This document shows positions 55,143 to 64,000 of a DNA stretch of 64,000 bases, piece after piece. Made by a program: the position numbers and the translations under genes. Each line of letters starts with the position of its first letter. The stretch's first letter is position 1. A model generated the notes under the pieces. The model made no database searches. It was not told the DNA's origin and saw nothing but the letters and a program-made list of their open reading frames with translations. The stretch spans positions 42,854,268 to 42,918,267 of the forward strand of contig CM019699.1 of NCBI GenBank assembly GCA_009760885.1, read 5' to 3'. Source of the stretch: Achatina immaculata. Taxonomy: Eukaryota > Mollusca > Gastropoda > Stylommatophora > Achatinidae.

Positions 55143-56102
55143 TTACGTGTAACTAAACAGCGAGTTTAACCCATGTGGTTCCAGCGTCCCATAATTTTGA
55201 ATGCACCGGTTCTCAAGTGCCAGGCGGCTTGTGTCATCTGCGTGACATTGTTTAATGGCTGTTACCAGAAAATCAGATTTGCCTCTGTGGTTGGGGCCAT
55301 TGAAATGATTTGGGACTGGTTTCGAAGCATGCTGGGTGATGTCGTATAGATGTTTTTGCATGCGGTCCCCTAATCTGAGGCCAGTCTCACCGATATATGT
55401 TATCCTGCATCTTTTGCACACGATGACATATATCACATTTCGGGACTCGCATGTGAATCCCTCATGAAGAGTGAGGATAGTTTTGGGAAAGGTGATTGTT
55501 TTCGTTTCCCAAACTACAGGGCAGGTAACGCAGCGGGGGCGGTTACATTTTCTGGTGCCAACATACTTAAGGCTCTGCTTCAAGTGGCTGTGGACGAGGA
55601 TGTCCTTAAGGTTTGGCTCACGTTTGTATGCCAATAGGGGTGCTTCAGAGAAAATGTTACGAGTGTCGGAGTCGAGTTGGATTATCGGCAGATGACGATA
55701 AAGGATTTTCTTAACCATCTGACCGTGTGGGTGGAAAGGCAGTACTAACTTAACTCTGTCAGATGGAGTAACAGGCTTTTTCCTGAATACTTCTTTGCGG
55801 CTCACTAGTTGGATACGGTTGAAGGCTTTACGAAGGACCTTTTCTGGGTAGTGGCGATGACGGAAAAATTCTAATAACTTGTTGGACTGATCTAAAAAGT
55901 CCAAATTATCCTGACATATGCGGCGAAGACGGAGGAGTTGGGAATATGGGATGGAGTTCTTACAGGCCTCAGGATGGGAGGAGGTGTAAAGCAAATAGGT
56001 GTGGCTATCGGTGGGCTTGTAAAATACAGAGGTAACAAGCCTGTTTGTGCCAATAGAAATTTTAATGTCTAAAAAATTTAACAGACTTGTCAGAGATTTC
56101 AT
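55143..56102 (-). CDS. Penelope RT C-terminal part and GIY-YIG endonuclease
   Basis: 319 open codons. NFLDIKISIGTNRLVTSVF YKP starts the post-active-site RT region, with TYLLYTSSHPEACKNSIPYS after it, typical of Penelope. A CNRPRCVTCPVV cysteine cluster and CESRNVIYVIVCKRC precede and overlap the GIY-YIG nuclease, whose core reads VIYVI...TYIGETGLRLGDRMQKH, with the catalytic Arg and the conserved Tyr residues present. NHFNGPNHRG and LALENRCIQNYGTLEPHGLN complete it. The nuclease nicks target DNA for priming. A one-base difference in a T6 run (56095 region) puts this part in a +1 frame relative to the upstream RT, in this and in the second copy. Confidence 0.9.
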   Translation of the reverse strand: MKSLTSLLNFLDIKISIGTNRLVTSVFYKPTDSHTYLLYTSSHPEACKNSIPYSQLLRLRRICQDNLDFLDQSNKLLEFFRHRHYPEKVLRKAFNRIQLVSRKEVFRKKPVTPSDRVKLVLPFHPHGQMVKKILYRHLPIIQLDSDTRNIFSEAPLLAYKREPNLKDILVHSHLKQSLKYVGTRKCNRPRCVTCPVVWETKTITFPKTILTLHEGFTCESRNVIYVIVCKRCRITYIGETGLRLGDRMQKHLYDITQHASKPVPNHFNGPNHRGKSDFLVTAIKQCHADDTSRLALENRCIQNYGTLEPHGLNSLFSYT

Positions 56103-56376
56103 AAGTGAATTTTATGTTCTTATTGAGTGTATTAGCGAATTCAATAAATTTTTCAAGGTCTTCATGTGGCATACTTGTAATTCCAATGCCATCATCGATG
56201 TACCTTTTATAGAATTCTGGAAATCTGCCAGTGTAGGTTTCCCATAATTTGACTTCCAGAAAGCCCATAAATAGACATGCATAACTGGGACCCATTTTCG
56301 TTCCCATAGCAACACCACTGATTTGCTCGAAGTATTCGCCGTTGAATTCGAAAGAATTTTGGTTTAGTACTAGCTC
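56062..56376 (-). pseudogene. Penelope RT second part (motifs B and C), after the LINE insertion
   Basis: Immediately past the target-site duplication the frame continues NQNSFEFNGEYFEQISGVAM, GTKMGPSYACLFMGFLE (motif B) and YKRYIDDGIGI (YIDD active site, motif C), then KFTYEISDKSVKF and a frame change. The catalytic Asp pair is intact. In the unbroken element this would follow directly from TIIRLTELVL of the segment at 59327. Confidence 0.88.
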
Positions 56377-59315
56377 ATTCATTCATTCCTTTGCATGTCC
56401 CTTGCGGAACTTCGCCTCCCAAACAGCACTCCTGTAGGCCTCTCGGTTGTGAGCAAGATGGCCTGCTGCTGCTGCATCCATTTCCAGATCATCAACGATG
56501 TCTTGCAACCATCTTCGTTTCGGTCTTCCTCTTTTTCTTTTTCCCATTATGTATCCTTCCAATACGGTCTTCTCTAAATTATCATGACGTTTAATGTGGC
56601 CAAAATATTTAAGTTTTCTCTCTTTAATCCTCTTTACTAGCCAGCCTTCTTCAATATTAAGCTCTTGTAGTATAGATATATTTGTTCTTTTTTGTGTCCA
56701 CGATATTTGGAGAACTCTTCTATAGCATTTACATTCAAAGGCATTTATGTGCTTCTCAGCTGTTTTGTTAAGTGTCCAGGTCTCACAGGCATATGTTGCG
56801 ATAGGAAAGATGCATGCTCTTAAAAATCTTATTTTTGTAGTTCTGTCTGCTCCTCTCCACAGATTCTTTATTTGTTTTACTTTCTGAAGAGCAATAGATG
56901 TCCTCCTTTTAATTTCCCTCATTGTATCTCCATTATTAGTTAGTAGTGATCCAAGATATTCAAAACTCTCCACTTCTTCCAGTTTTTCCTCATTGATACA
57001 TATTTCAGTTGCCTTGTTTGTTTTGTCAGTTGTCATCACTTTAGTTTTCTTTGCATTAAGATAGAGGTTCTGCTCTTCGCTGTTCTTGCGGACTGACATA
57101 ATTAGTTTTTCCATTCCTTCTTGTGTTGTGGACAGCAATACTGTGTCATCAGCATATCTAATCTCTGGTATTTCATAACCTCCAACTGTTATGGCATCGT
57201 AATATTCTTTGTCTACATCTTCTCTAACATTCCTCATTATATTTTCAGTATACAAGTTAAATAAGTAGGGTGACAATATGCACCCCTGACGGACCCCTTG
57301 TTTTATGTCAAACCAACTTGTTGTGTCACCATTTATTCTTACTGCTGCTTGTTGGTCTAAATACAGCAGTGATGTTAATTGTATCAAATGTGTTGGAAAT
57401 CCCATTTTTTCCATTATTTCCCAAAGTTTCTGGTGTTGTACACAATCAAATGCCTTTGAGTAGTCTATAAAGGATAAATATAGATTCACATTAAACTCCC
57501 TGCATTTCTCTATTATCAATCTTAGATTGAATATATGATCTCTTGATCCTCTTCCTTGCCTGAAGCCAGCTTGGACCATATTGACTTCTTCTTCTATTTT
57601 CTTTCGAAGTCTACCCATTATGATTTTTAACAGAATTTTACTGGCATGACTAATCAGGGCAACAGTTCTGTAGTTGGTGCATAATTTCAGGTTACCCTTT
57701 TTTGGCAGTGGTATGAATACAGTTCTTTTCCATTCTTTTGGCCAAATACCTGAATGCCATATCTTTTTACATAGTGCATGATAGATTGTTGCACACTCCT
57801 TTCCTCCTGCTTTAATAAATTCAGCGGTTATCTCATCACATCCTGGTGATTTACCATTTTTCAGACTCTTTATTGCCCATAAAACTTCTTCCATTGTCGG
57901 CTCGGGTTCTTTCTCCTCCAATAATAATTCACACTGTTGATTTCTGCTTCCACAGTCGGTTGTTTCATACATTCTTTTGCAATATTCCTTCCATCTTTCC
58001 AGAATTTCCTCTGTCTCTGTCAGGGTATTCCCCATCTCATCACAAATTACAGTTAGCTTAGGTGTGACATTTCTCGTCAATGTCTTCATTTCTTTAAACA
58101 TTTCACTATCTCTTCCACACCTCTGATGTTCTTCTATTCTTTCACAACAATCTTGTATGTATTGTTTTTTGGCTTTTCTTATGTTTCTTCGTACTTCTTT
58201 TGTTAAAGTTTTATATTTATCTTTGTTGTTGTTTGTCACTCTCCATTGCGTCTTCATTTCTCTACATTGTTTTATCAGTTCTAGTGTACCTGCTGTGATC
58301 CATCTATTCCTTTGTGTTTTCTTTACTGGAACCATGTCTTTAGCTGTTGTTACTAAGATATCTTTGGCCTGCATAGCCAATTCATCTGGTGTCATCTCTT
58401 CCTGTACAGCCATCAGGATTTCGAAACGGTTCTTCACTTCTATACCGTATTGTTCTGGTATATTTGTAAGGTCAAAGCGGAGTGGTCTTGATCCCATAAC
58501 TATCTTTTTTATCTTTATCTTCATGTCTGCTATTAATAACTCATGGTCCGTGTCACAATAAGCACCTGGTAAAGTTTTTGCTGATGTTATGCTTGACCTC
58601 CACCTTCTCTGCACTAAAATGTAATCTATTTGATTCCTGGTTTTCCCATCAGGTGATGTCCATGTGTAAAGTCTTCTCGGATGTTGTTTAAAAAGTGTGT
58701 TAGCGATCATTAGCTCATTTTCCATACAAAACGCCATTAGATTGTCACCTGCTTCATTTCTGTGTCCTATGCTAAATTTCCCTACAACATGTCCTTCATC
58801 TTCTGCTCTTTCTGTACCAATTTTTGCATTAAAATCACCCATTATAAATACAATATCATTTTTCCGTACCTGGTCCATTGTCGTCTGCAGTGTGTTATAA
58901 AAATGTTCTACTTCATCTTCTTCTGCTGCTGATGTAGGTGCATATACCTGGATGACTGTTACATTTCTAGGAATGCCCTTAAGTCTGATTGTTAGGATTC
59001 TATCACTTACTGGATAGTAGCCTAGTAATGCTTTTGATGTTGATTTGTCCAAATAAAAAGCCACTCCATTCTTTCCTCCTACTTCTCCGCCAGAATATAT
59101 AAATATATTATCATTCTCGCTCTTAAAGTGTCCTGACCCTTTCCATCGATGTTCGCAGATTCCCAAAATGTGTATCCGCGTTCTTTTCATCTCGTCACTT
59201 ATTACTTGATATTTTCCCTCATACATACTTCTTACATTCCATGTTCCTACTCTTATTTTTCTTTTTAGTTTGATACAGGGGTTTTCCTTGGTAACACCGT
59301 CAGGATTTTGTCCTG
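56377..59315 (-). mobile_element. RTE-like LINE family B inserted in Penelope
   Basis: Flanked by AGTACTAGCTC at 56366-56376 and 59316-59326 (11-bp target-site duplication). 2.94 kb with a 3' tail of AATG units (ATTCATTC on the + strand). It is the reference copy for family B in this window. The ORF spans the insert from end to end, which suggests the element is either complete in its minimal form or slightly 5' truncated. Confidence 0.93.
56383..59226 (-). CDS. RTE-like LINE family B polyprotein: endonuclease and reverse transcriptase, 947 aa or longer
   Basis: Counting from Met1 at 59226: ICEHRW with E25, YAPTSAAEEDE (95-105), GDFNAK with D131 and N133, QIDYI with D201, TDH at 226-228. The first endonuclease motif, VGTWNVRSM, lies just upstream of Met1 in the same open frame, which stays open to the 5' end of the insert at about 59313. 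The real protein therefore starts earlier than Met1, or the copy is truncated. RT motifs: SPGCDEITAEF, NYRTVALISHASKILLKI, QAGFRQGRGSRDHIFNLRL, SFIDYSKAFDCV, GVRQGCILSPYLFNLYTEN, IRYADDTVLLS, FEYLGSLLTNNG, then thumb with ACETWTLNK. No stop or frameshift is seen. It probably encodes working enzymes apart from the start problem. Confidence 0.92.
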   Translation of the reverse strand: MYEGKYQVISDEMKRTRIHILGICEHRWKGSGHFKSENDNIFIYSGGEVGGKNGVAFYLDKSTSKALLGYYPVSDRILTIRLKGIPRNVTVIQVYAPTSAAEEDEVEHFYNTLQTTMDQVRKNDIVFIMGDFNAKIGTERAEDEGHVVGKFSIGHRNEAGDNLMAFCMENELMIANTLFKQHPRRLYTWTSPDGKTRNQIDYILVQRRWRSSITSAKTLPGAYCDTDHELLIADMKIKIKKIVMGSRPLRFDLTNIPEQYGIEVKNRFEILMAVQEEMTPDELAMQAKDILVTTAKDMVPVKKTQRNRWITAGTLELIKQCREMKTQWRVTNNNKDKYKTLTKEVRRNIRKAKKQYIQDCCERIEEHQRCGRDSEMFKEMKTLTRNVTPKLTVICDEMGNTLTETEEILERWKEYCKRMYETTDCGSRNQQCELLLEEKEPEPTMEEVLWAIKSLKNGKSPGCDEITAEFIKAGGKECATIYHALCKKIWHSGIWPKEWKRTVFIPLPKKGNLKLCTNYRTVALISHASKILLKIIMGRLRKKIEEEVNMVQAGFRQGRGSRDHIFNLRLIIEKCREFNVNLYLSFIDYSKAFDCVQHQKLWEIMEKMGFPTHLIQLTSLLYLDQQAAVRINGDTTSWFDIKQGVRQGCILSPYLFNLYTENIMRNVREDVDKEYYDAITVGGYEIPEIRYADDTVLLSTTQEGMEKLIMSVRKNSEEQNLYLNAKKTKVMTTDKTNKATEICINEEKLEEVESFEYLGSLLTNNGDTMREIKRRTSIALQKVKQIKNLWRGADRTTKIRFLRACIFPIATYACETWTLNKTAEKHINAFECKCYRRVLQISWTQKRTNISILQELNIEEGWLVKRIKERKLKYFGHIKRHDNLEKTVLEGYIMGKRKRGRPKRRWLQDIVDDLEMDAAAAGHLAHNREAYRSAVWEAKFRKGHAKE

Positions 59316-59326
59316 AGTACTAGCTC

Positions 59327-60973
59327 TGTAAGTCTAATTATGGTGTCAGTGTTAGTTGTGGGGTGAGGGTCTTTGTCGAGAAAATGGCGGAGTGCTAAGA
59401 GTCCATCCTTATGTGGGATAGAAGTGTAAAGAGAGCAGACATCAAGGAGAAAGATGTGGTGTTGAGAGAGTGTGATTGTATCAAAAATTGTTAATGCGTG
59501 GTTGGTGTCTTTCAAAAAGGAGGGTAGTCTTTGTACAAGAGGCTGGAAAATGCTATCTAAAAAATCAGAAATGTGCTCAGTGGGGCATGAACACGCTGAT
59601 ACAATGGGGCGTCCAGGGTTACCTGGTTTGTGGATTTTAGGAAGAAGATAGAAAGTGGGTGTGCCTAAACAGCTGTCCTTAATGTGAAGAGAAATAGCTT
59701 GGGGTGGGAGGCCACCTTCTGTGATTAGATCTTTAATGGTTGCTTCCACTATGTCATTAGAACGGGTAGTATCGTTTTTCGTTGGGGCATAGAATTCTGT
59801 ATTGCTGAGTTGGGACATTCCTTCCGCGATATATAAATCTTTTTTCCAAACTACGAGATTGCTGGTCTTATCAGCTGGCTTGATTACAATGTCGTTTCGA
59901 TGTTTCAGAGTGGACAATGCTCTGGACTCTCCCTTATTTAGGTTAAAATGTCGAATTCTTGGTGGCTTGAGGTTAAGAATCTCACGCCACGTCGTATCAA
60001 TATAAAGATCTAAAGCTTGGGAAGCCCCGGGGGAAGGTGTCCAGCTATATTTATGGTGGTCGTAACGTGCAAATGGGTTATCGGGGTCTTGTGTGGGTTG
60101 GTTGGACTCTTTGTTAGCAAAGTAATATTTAAGACGTAATCGACGGTGAAATTGTTTAACATCGCGGAGTAAAAAATAGCGATCACAACGAGGCCGAGTG
60201 GGAATAAACTTAAGACCCTTGGCCAGAACTAGTTTTTCATCATCAGAAAGGGGCAAGTCGGGGGGAATACAAACTACATTAGAGGCTAGAGGAGGATGAG
60301 GAGGAGGTGGGGTATCATCTGAGGATGGGGGTGCGGGTACTTGAATATTCTGTGTAATCTGGGAAGGTAGTTCAGGGGGTGTTACAAGTGTCTGATGGTC
60401 AAGTGAGATAGAAGTCTGTTGGTCAGGTGTAGCAGAAGAGGGGGGCTGTTTGGAAAGTGGTTCACCTCTAGAAGTAGAAGAGACCGGCTGTGGTAGAAGT
60501 CGGTTAAGTTTATGTTCTTTGCCAGAGGCATAAAACTGGTAAAGCTGGCGATTTGTGACGTGTATAATGTGTTTGATAAGAAGAAAGAGAACACGGTTGT
60601 CCGATGTGTAGGAGTGAAGGCGGCGTTCAATGTTATCTTTGACCCGATCGAGGTTGGACAACAGGCGTCTGTGATTCTGAATGATACAGCTCATTCTGAG
60701 CCGCGAGCAATTTTTCTCGATCTTGTCCAGAAGTCTTTGTTCAACCACGTGGAGTGTACCGGCCGCGGGGTGAAAAGTAGACGAGAAACCTTTAGGAATG
60801 ATTTTGTGGCGCAGACAATAGTTCAGAAAGTGGAGGTGGGAGGCGAATTTTGTCTTCTTGTAGATTGTGAAAGCTAGTTCTGTGGCTGTGCTAGATATAT
60901 GTGGCGGAAGAAGGCGGAAAGAAAAGCGAATGAAAGATTTGAGGGATTTAAGATATTCCTTAGCGGATGGCAT
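59327..60973 (-). pseudogene. Penelope N-terminal region and RT first part, cut off by the LINE
   Basis: Open from MPSAKEYLKSLKSF to the insertion point; the ORF then runs into the LINE and stops at 59300. The N-terminal third has no catalytic motif (LHFLNYCLRHKIIPKGF, LDRVKDNIERRL), then a proline-rich linker (about residues 160-240, PPPPHPP). The RT begins: LSDDEKLVLAKGLKFIPT, HRNDIVIKPADKTSNLVVWK, TPTFYLLPKIHKPGNPGRPI, VSACSCPTEHISDFLD and DVCSLYTSIPHKDGL (motif A Asp). These are diagnostic of Penelope-like RT, which is closest to telomerase. It needs the segment at 56376-56062 for motifs B and C. Confidence 0.9.
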
Positions 60974-61272
60974 GGTAAAGTGTGAAGACGGGAAGAACGA
61001 AGGCTAGTGATAATGGCAAGGGATTAGTAAGTTACAACTGGGATGCTTTGGATATGGTGAGGAGATGTGACTAAGTGCTGAGAGAGGCGCGATGGAAGAT
61101 CGAATGAGAAATAGACATACAAAAACGTTTGTCGCAGTGAAAATAACTCAGTAACACAATAATTGGTGTATAAGTATACAACTATACACTAAACACTGCA
61201 GTAAAGCTGTGATACTAGAATGTATAAAATAGGAAAAAAGTAGGAGCAGCTTTATTACTTAACGATTACAAA

Positions 61273-61303
61273 GTTGTGACGTTTCGGCGTGAGCCTTAAT
61301 CAT
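61273..61303 (-). ncRNA. Second copy of the hammerhead-like motif
   Basis: Identical by eye to 54694-54724, in the upstream partial copy. Two copies flanking the body would be placed to define unit-length RNA if the ribozyme were active. The same degenerate core is present. Confidence 0.4.
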
Positions 61304-61720
61304 ACAAAAACATACAGGACGAAGAAATAGGGAGAGGAGATAAAGTATAGATTTACATGAATACTGTAAGAAAAAAAAAAAAAAAGGGTACTTAGCTGTA
61401 AATAAGGTGTGGCTTGTCTGGCGGTGTGTGTCAGGAATGGATCTGGTAGGATGTGGAAATTGTTTAAATAGAGACCTGTGACATGTGGTCGGTGGGTTGT
61501 AACTGGGAGTGGTGGATGGGGAACCGGGGAGAGGAGAGAGAGTGACGCACTACTGGCCTAGCTAGGAGAATTTGAAACAGGTGATTGGGGAAGAGATGTT
61601 GCAGAGAAGAGGGGTTGCTGAGAAAATAGCGGGGTTGCAGAGTGATGCTGTGAGGAAGTCTGAAAAGTAAAAAGGGGTGGATTTAGTGGAGAGGTACTAT
61701 AATGATTGAAGAAGATGATG

Positions 61721-62680
61721 TTACGTGTAACTAAACAGCGAGTTTAACCCATGTGGTTCCAGCGTCCCATAATTTTGAATGCACCGGTTCTCAAGTGCCA
61801 GGCGGCTTGTGTCATCTGCGTGACATTGTTTAATGGCTGTTACCAGAAAATCAGATTTGCCTCTGTGGTTGGGGCCATTGAAATGATTTGGGACTGGTTT
61901 CGAAGCATGCTGGGTGATGTCGTATAGATGTTTTTGCATGCGGTCCCCTAATCTGAGGCCAGTCTCACCGATATATGTTATCCTGCATCTTTTGCACACG
62001 ATGACATATATCACATTTCGGGACTCGCATGTGAATCCCTCATGAAGAGTGAGGATAGTTTTGGGAAAGGTGATTGTTTTCGTTTCCCAAACTACAGGGC
62101 AGGTAACGCAGCGGGGGCGGTTACATTTTCTGGTGCCAACATACTTAAGGCTCTGCTTCAAGTGGCTGTGGACGAGGATGTCCTTAAGGTTTGGCTCACG
62201 TTTGTATGCCAATAGGGGTGCTTCAGAGAAAATGTTACGAGTGTCGGAGTCGAGTTGGATTATCGGCAGATGACGATAAAGGATTTTCTTAACCATCTGA
62301 CCGTGTGGGTGGAAAGGCAGTACTAACTTAACTCTGTCAGATGGAGTAACAGGCTTTTTCCTGAATACTTCTTTGCGGCTCACTAGTTGGATACGGTTGA
62401 AGGCTTTACGAAGGACCTTTTCTGGGTAGTGGCGATGACGGAAAAATTCTAATAACTTGTTGGACTGATCTAAAAAGTCCAAATTATCCTGACATATGCG
62501 GCGAAGACGGAGGAGTTGGGAATATGGGATGGAGTTCTTACAGGCCTCAGGATGGGAGGAGGTGTAAAGCAAATAGGTGTGGCTATCGGTGGGCTTGTAA
62601 AATACAGAGGTAACAAGCCTGTTTGTGCCAATAGAAATTTTAATGTCTAAAAAATTTAACAGACTTGTCAGAGATTTCAT
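61721..62680 (-). CDS. Penelope GIY-YIG ORF, second copy
   Basis: Same 319-codon translation as 55143-56102: RT tail, cysteine cluster, GIY-YIG core. The copy starts downstream of the RT active site region it would need (only motif C at 62885-62640 is attached), so it cannot make a complete Penelope protein. Confidence 0.9.
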   Translation of the reverse strand: MKSLTSLLNFLDIKISIGTNRLVTSVFYKPTDSHTYLLYTSSHPEACKNSIPYSQLLRLRRICQDNLDFLDQSNKLLEFFRHRHYPEKVLRKAFNRIQLVSRKEVFRKKPVTPSDRVKLVLPFHPHGQMVKKILYRHLPIIQLDSDTRNIFSEAPLLAYKREPNLKDILVHSHLKQSLKYVGTRKCNRPRCVTCPVVWETKTITFPKTILTLHEGFTCESRNVIYVIVCKRCRITYIGETGLRLGDRMQKHLYDITQHASKPVPNHFNGPNHRGKSDFLVTAIKQCHADDTSRLALENRCIQNYGTLEPHGLNSLFSYT

Positions 62681-62892
62681 AAGTGAATTTTATGTTCTTA
62701 TTGAGTGTATTAGCGAATTCAATAAATTTTTCAAGGTCTTCATGTGGCATACTTGTAATTCCAATGCCATCATCGATGTACCTTTTATAGAATTCTGGAA
62801 ATCTGCCAGTGTAGGTTTCCCATAATTTGACTTCCAGAAAGCCTATAAATAGAATTCTGGAAATCTGCCAGTGTAGGTTTCCCATAATTTGA

Positions 62893-64000
62893 AGCCTTCA
62901 ACCGTATCCAACTAGTGAGCCGCAAAGAAGTATTCAGGAAAAAGCCTGTTACTCCATCTGACAGAGTTAAGTTAGTACTGCCTTTCCACCCACACGGTCA
63001 GATGGTTAAGAAAATCCTTTATCGTCATCTGCCGATAATCCAACTCGACTCCGACACTCGTAACATTTTCTCTGAAGCACCCCTATTGGCATACAAACGT
63101 GAGCCAAACCTTAAGGACATCCTCGTCCACAGCCACTTGAAGCAGAGCCTTAAGTATGTTGGCACCAGAAAATGTAACCGCCCCCGCTGCGTTACCTGCC
63201 CTGTAGTTTGGGAAACGAAAACAATCACCTTTCCCAAAACTATCCTCACTCTTCATGAGGGATTCACATGCGAGTCCCGAAATGTGATATATGTCATCGT
63301 GTGCAAAAGATGCAGGATAACATATATCGGTGAGACTGGCCTCAGATTAGGGGACCGCATGCAAAAACATCTATACGACATCACCCAGCATGCTTCGAAA
63401 CCAGTCCCAAATCATTTCAATGGCCCCAACCACAGAGGCAAATCTGATTTTCTGGTAACAGCCATTAAACAATGTCACGCAGATGACACAAGCCGCCTGG
63501 CACTTGAGAACCGGTGCATTCAAAATTATGGGACGCTGGAACCACATGGGTTAAACTCGCTGTTTAGTTACACGTAACATCATCTTCTTCAATCATTATA
63601 GTACCTCTCCACTAAATCCACCCCTTTTTACTTTTCAGACTTCCTCACAGCATCACTCTGCAACCCCGCTATTTTCTCAGCAACCCCTCTTCTCTGCAAC
63701 ATCTCTTCCCCAATCACCTGTTTCAAATTCTCCTAGCTAGGCCAGTAGTGCGTCACTCTCTCTCCTCTCCCCGGTTCCCCATCCACCACTCCCAGTTACA
63801 ACCCACCGACCACATGTCACAGGTCTCTATTTAAACAATTTCCACATCCTACCAGATCCATTCCTGACACACACCGCCAGACAAGCCACACCTTATTTAC
63901 AGCTAAGTACCCTTTTTTTTTTTTTTTCTTACAGTATTCATGTAAATCTATACTTTATCTCCTCTCCCTATTTCTTCGTCCTGTATGTTTTTGTATGATT
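62893..64000 (+). mobile_element. Inverted Penelope partial copy, running off the window
   Basis: From AGCCTTCAACCGTATCC onward this is the reverse complement of 61290-62407. It encodes the last 220 residues of the GIY-YIG ORF (62915-63577) and then the 3' region, ending at the window edge just before the hammerhead-like motif. Head-to-head partial copies are typical of Penelope-like insertions. Confidence 0.93.

Larger units (their letters stand above)
54636..61216 (-). mobile_element. Penelope-like retroelement with GIY-YIG endonuclease, split by a LINE
   Basis: The element lies on the minus strand. Its 3' end is AGAATGTATAAAATAGG at 54636, and the same block reappears at 61217, where the upstream partial copy starts. 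Without the inserted LINE (56377-59315) it is about 3.6 kb. Coding order: N-terminal region and RT first part (60973-59327), RT second part (56376-56062), then C-terminal RT extension and GIY-YIG (56102-55143). Partial copies at 61217 and 62893 form the tandem and inverted arrangement expected of Penelope-like elements. Copies are almost identical, so activity was recent. Confidence 0.92.
61217..62892 (-). mobile_element. Partial Penelope copy upstream of the main copy (terminal-repeat arrangement)
   Basis: Repeats 54636-56270 almost base for base, including the 319-codon GIY-YIG ORF (61721-62680) with the same translation and the same extra base in the T6 run. Visible differences are the length of one A-run (15 against 16) and a C/T at 62844. 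It leaves the parental sequence at about 62853, then repeats 43 bases of itself (62789-62831 again at 62850-62892). Same-strand partial copies upstream of the body are the 'pseudo-LTR' arrangement known for Penelope-like elements. Confidence 0.93.

Noticed and set aside
52000..64000. Next exon of the GPR180-like gene
   Set aside because: I looked for a third transmembrane helix exon after the exon 4 donor and found only repeats and retroelements. It must lie beyond the window.
1..64000. tRNA, rRNA or tRNA-derived SINE sequences
   Set aside because: I saw no A-box/B-box pair (GGTTCGAATCC type) or rRNA-like stretch. A covariance search could still find diverged ones.

Overview
The window is animal nuclear DNA: a split gene with GT-AG introns, very repeat-rich, AT-rich, with no bacterial-style operons. 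The only host gene I identify with confidence is the 5' half of a GPR180-like (GpcrRhopsn4 family) seven-transmembrane protein on the + strand. Its four recognisable coding exons (22545-22755, 27087-27221, 29677-29886, 51759-51939) join in frame with phases 1, 1 and 1 and leave in phase 2, so the gene continues beyond 64000. A second, less certain host fragment is an SH2-like terminal exon at 4022-4265. The mix of RTE-like LINEs, LINEs with an RNase H domain, mariner, Tigger/pogo and GIY-YIG Penelope elements fits an invertebrate, perhaps a mollusc or other lophotrochozoan. The species cannot be read from the sequence.

Layout. 1-1.1 kb: 3' end of a LINE with RNase H and a (GAA)n tail. 2.7-4.0 kb: decayed LINE reverse transcriptase. 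4.0-4.3 kb: SH2-like exon. 4.3-5.3 kb: old Penelope-like debris. 5.4-6.25 kb: C-terminal piece of a CR1/L2-like LINE. 6.7-7.3 kb: Tigger remnant. 8.5-9.2 kb: RTE-like 'family C' 3' end. 10.75-11.8 kb: RTE-like 'family B'. 12.2-15.4 kb: complete RTE-like 'family A' with an open 992-codon ORF. 15.4-21.5 kb: minisatellites, one carrying a 5'-truncated family A copy. 22.5 kb onward: the GPR180-like gene. Intron 1 holds a decayed family A copy and a 41-bp array. Intron 2 holds 68-, ~50- and 40-bp arrays. Intron 3 (about 21.9 kb) holds an RTE-like 'family D' element broken by an RNase-H LINE and a mariner, then 47-, 50- and 28-bp arrays. Intron 4 (more than 12 kb) holds a LINE fragment, a 42-bp array and a Penelope element that is itself split by a family B LINE.

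The elements interact more than the genes do. LINEs have landed in minisatellites, in each other and in the Penelope element, with target-site duplications that allow a relative order of events. At least three tandem arrays appear to have grown out of transposon sequence (47-bp from family D, 42-bp from a LINE ORF, 52-bp inside Tigger). Penelope has the expected partial same-strand copy upstream plus an inverted copy running off the end of the window, and carries a hammerhead-like motif. Copy 2 of the family D segment (43.4-44.0 kb) differs from copy 1 mostly by single-base and other small deletions, so assembly error should be ruled out before the satellite block is interpreted.

All identifications come from reading the sequence and from family knowledge. 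No search was run, and array copy numbers are estimates.
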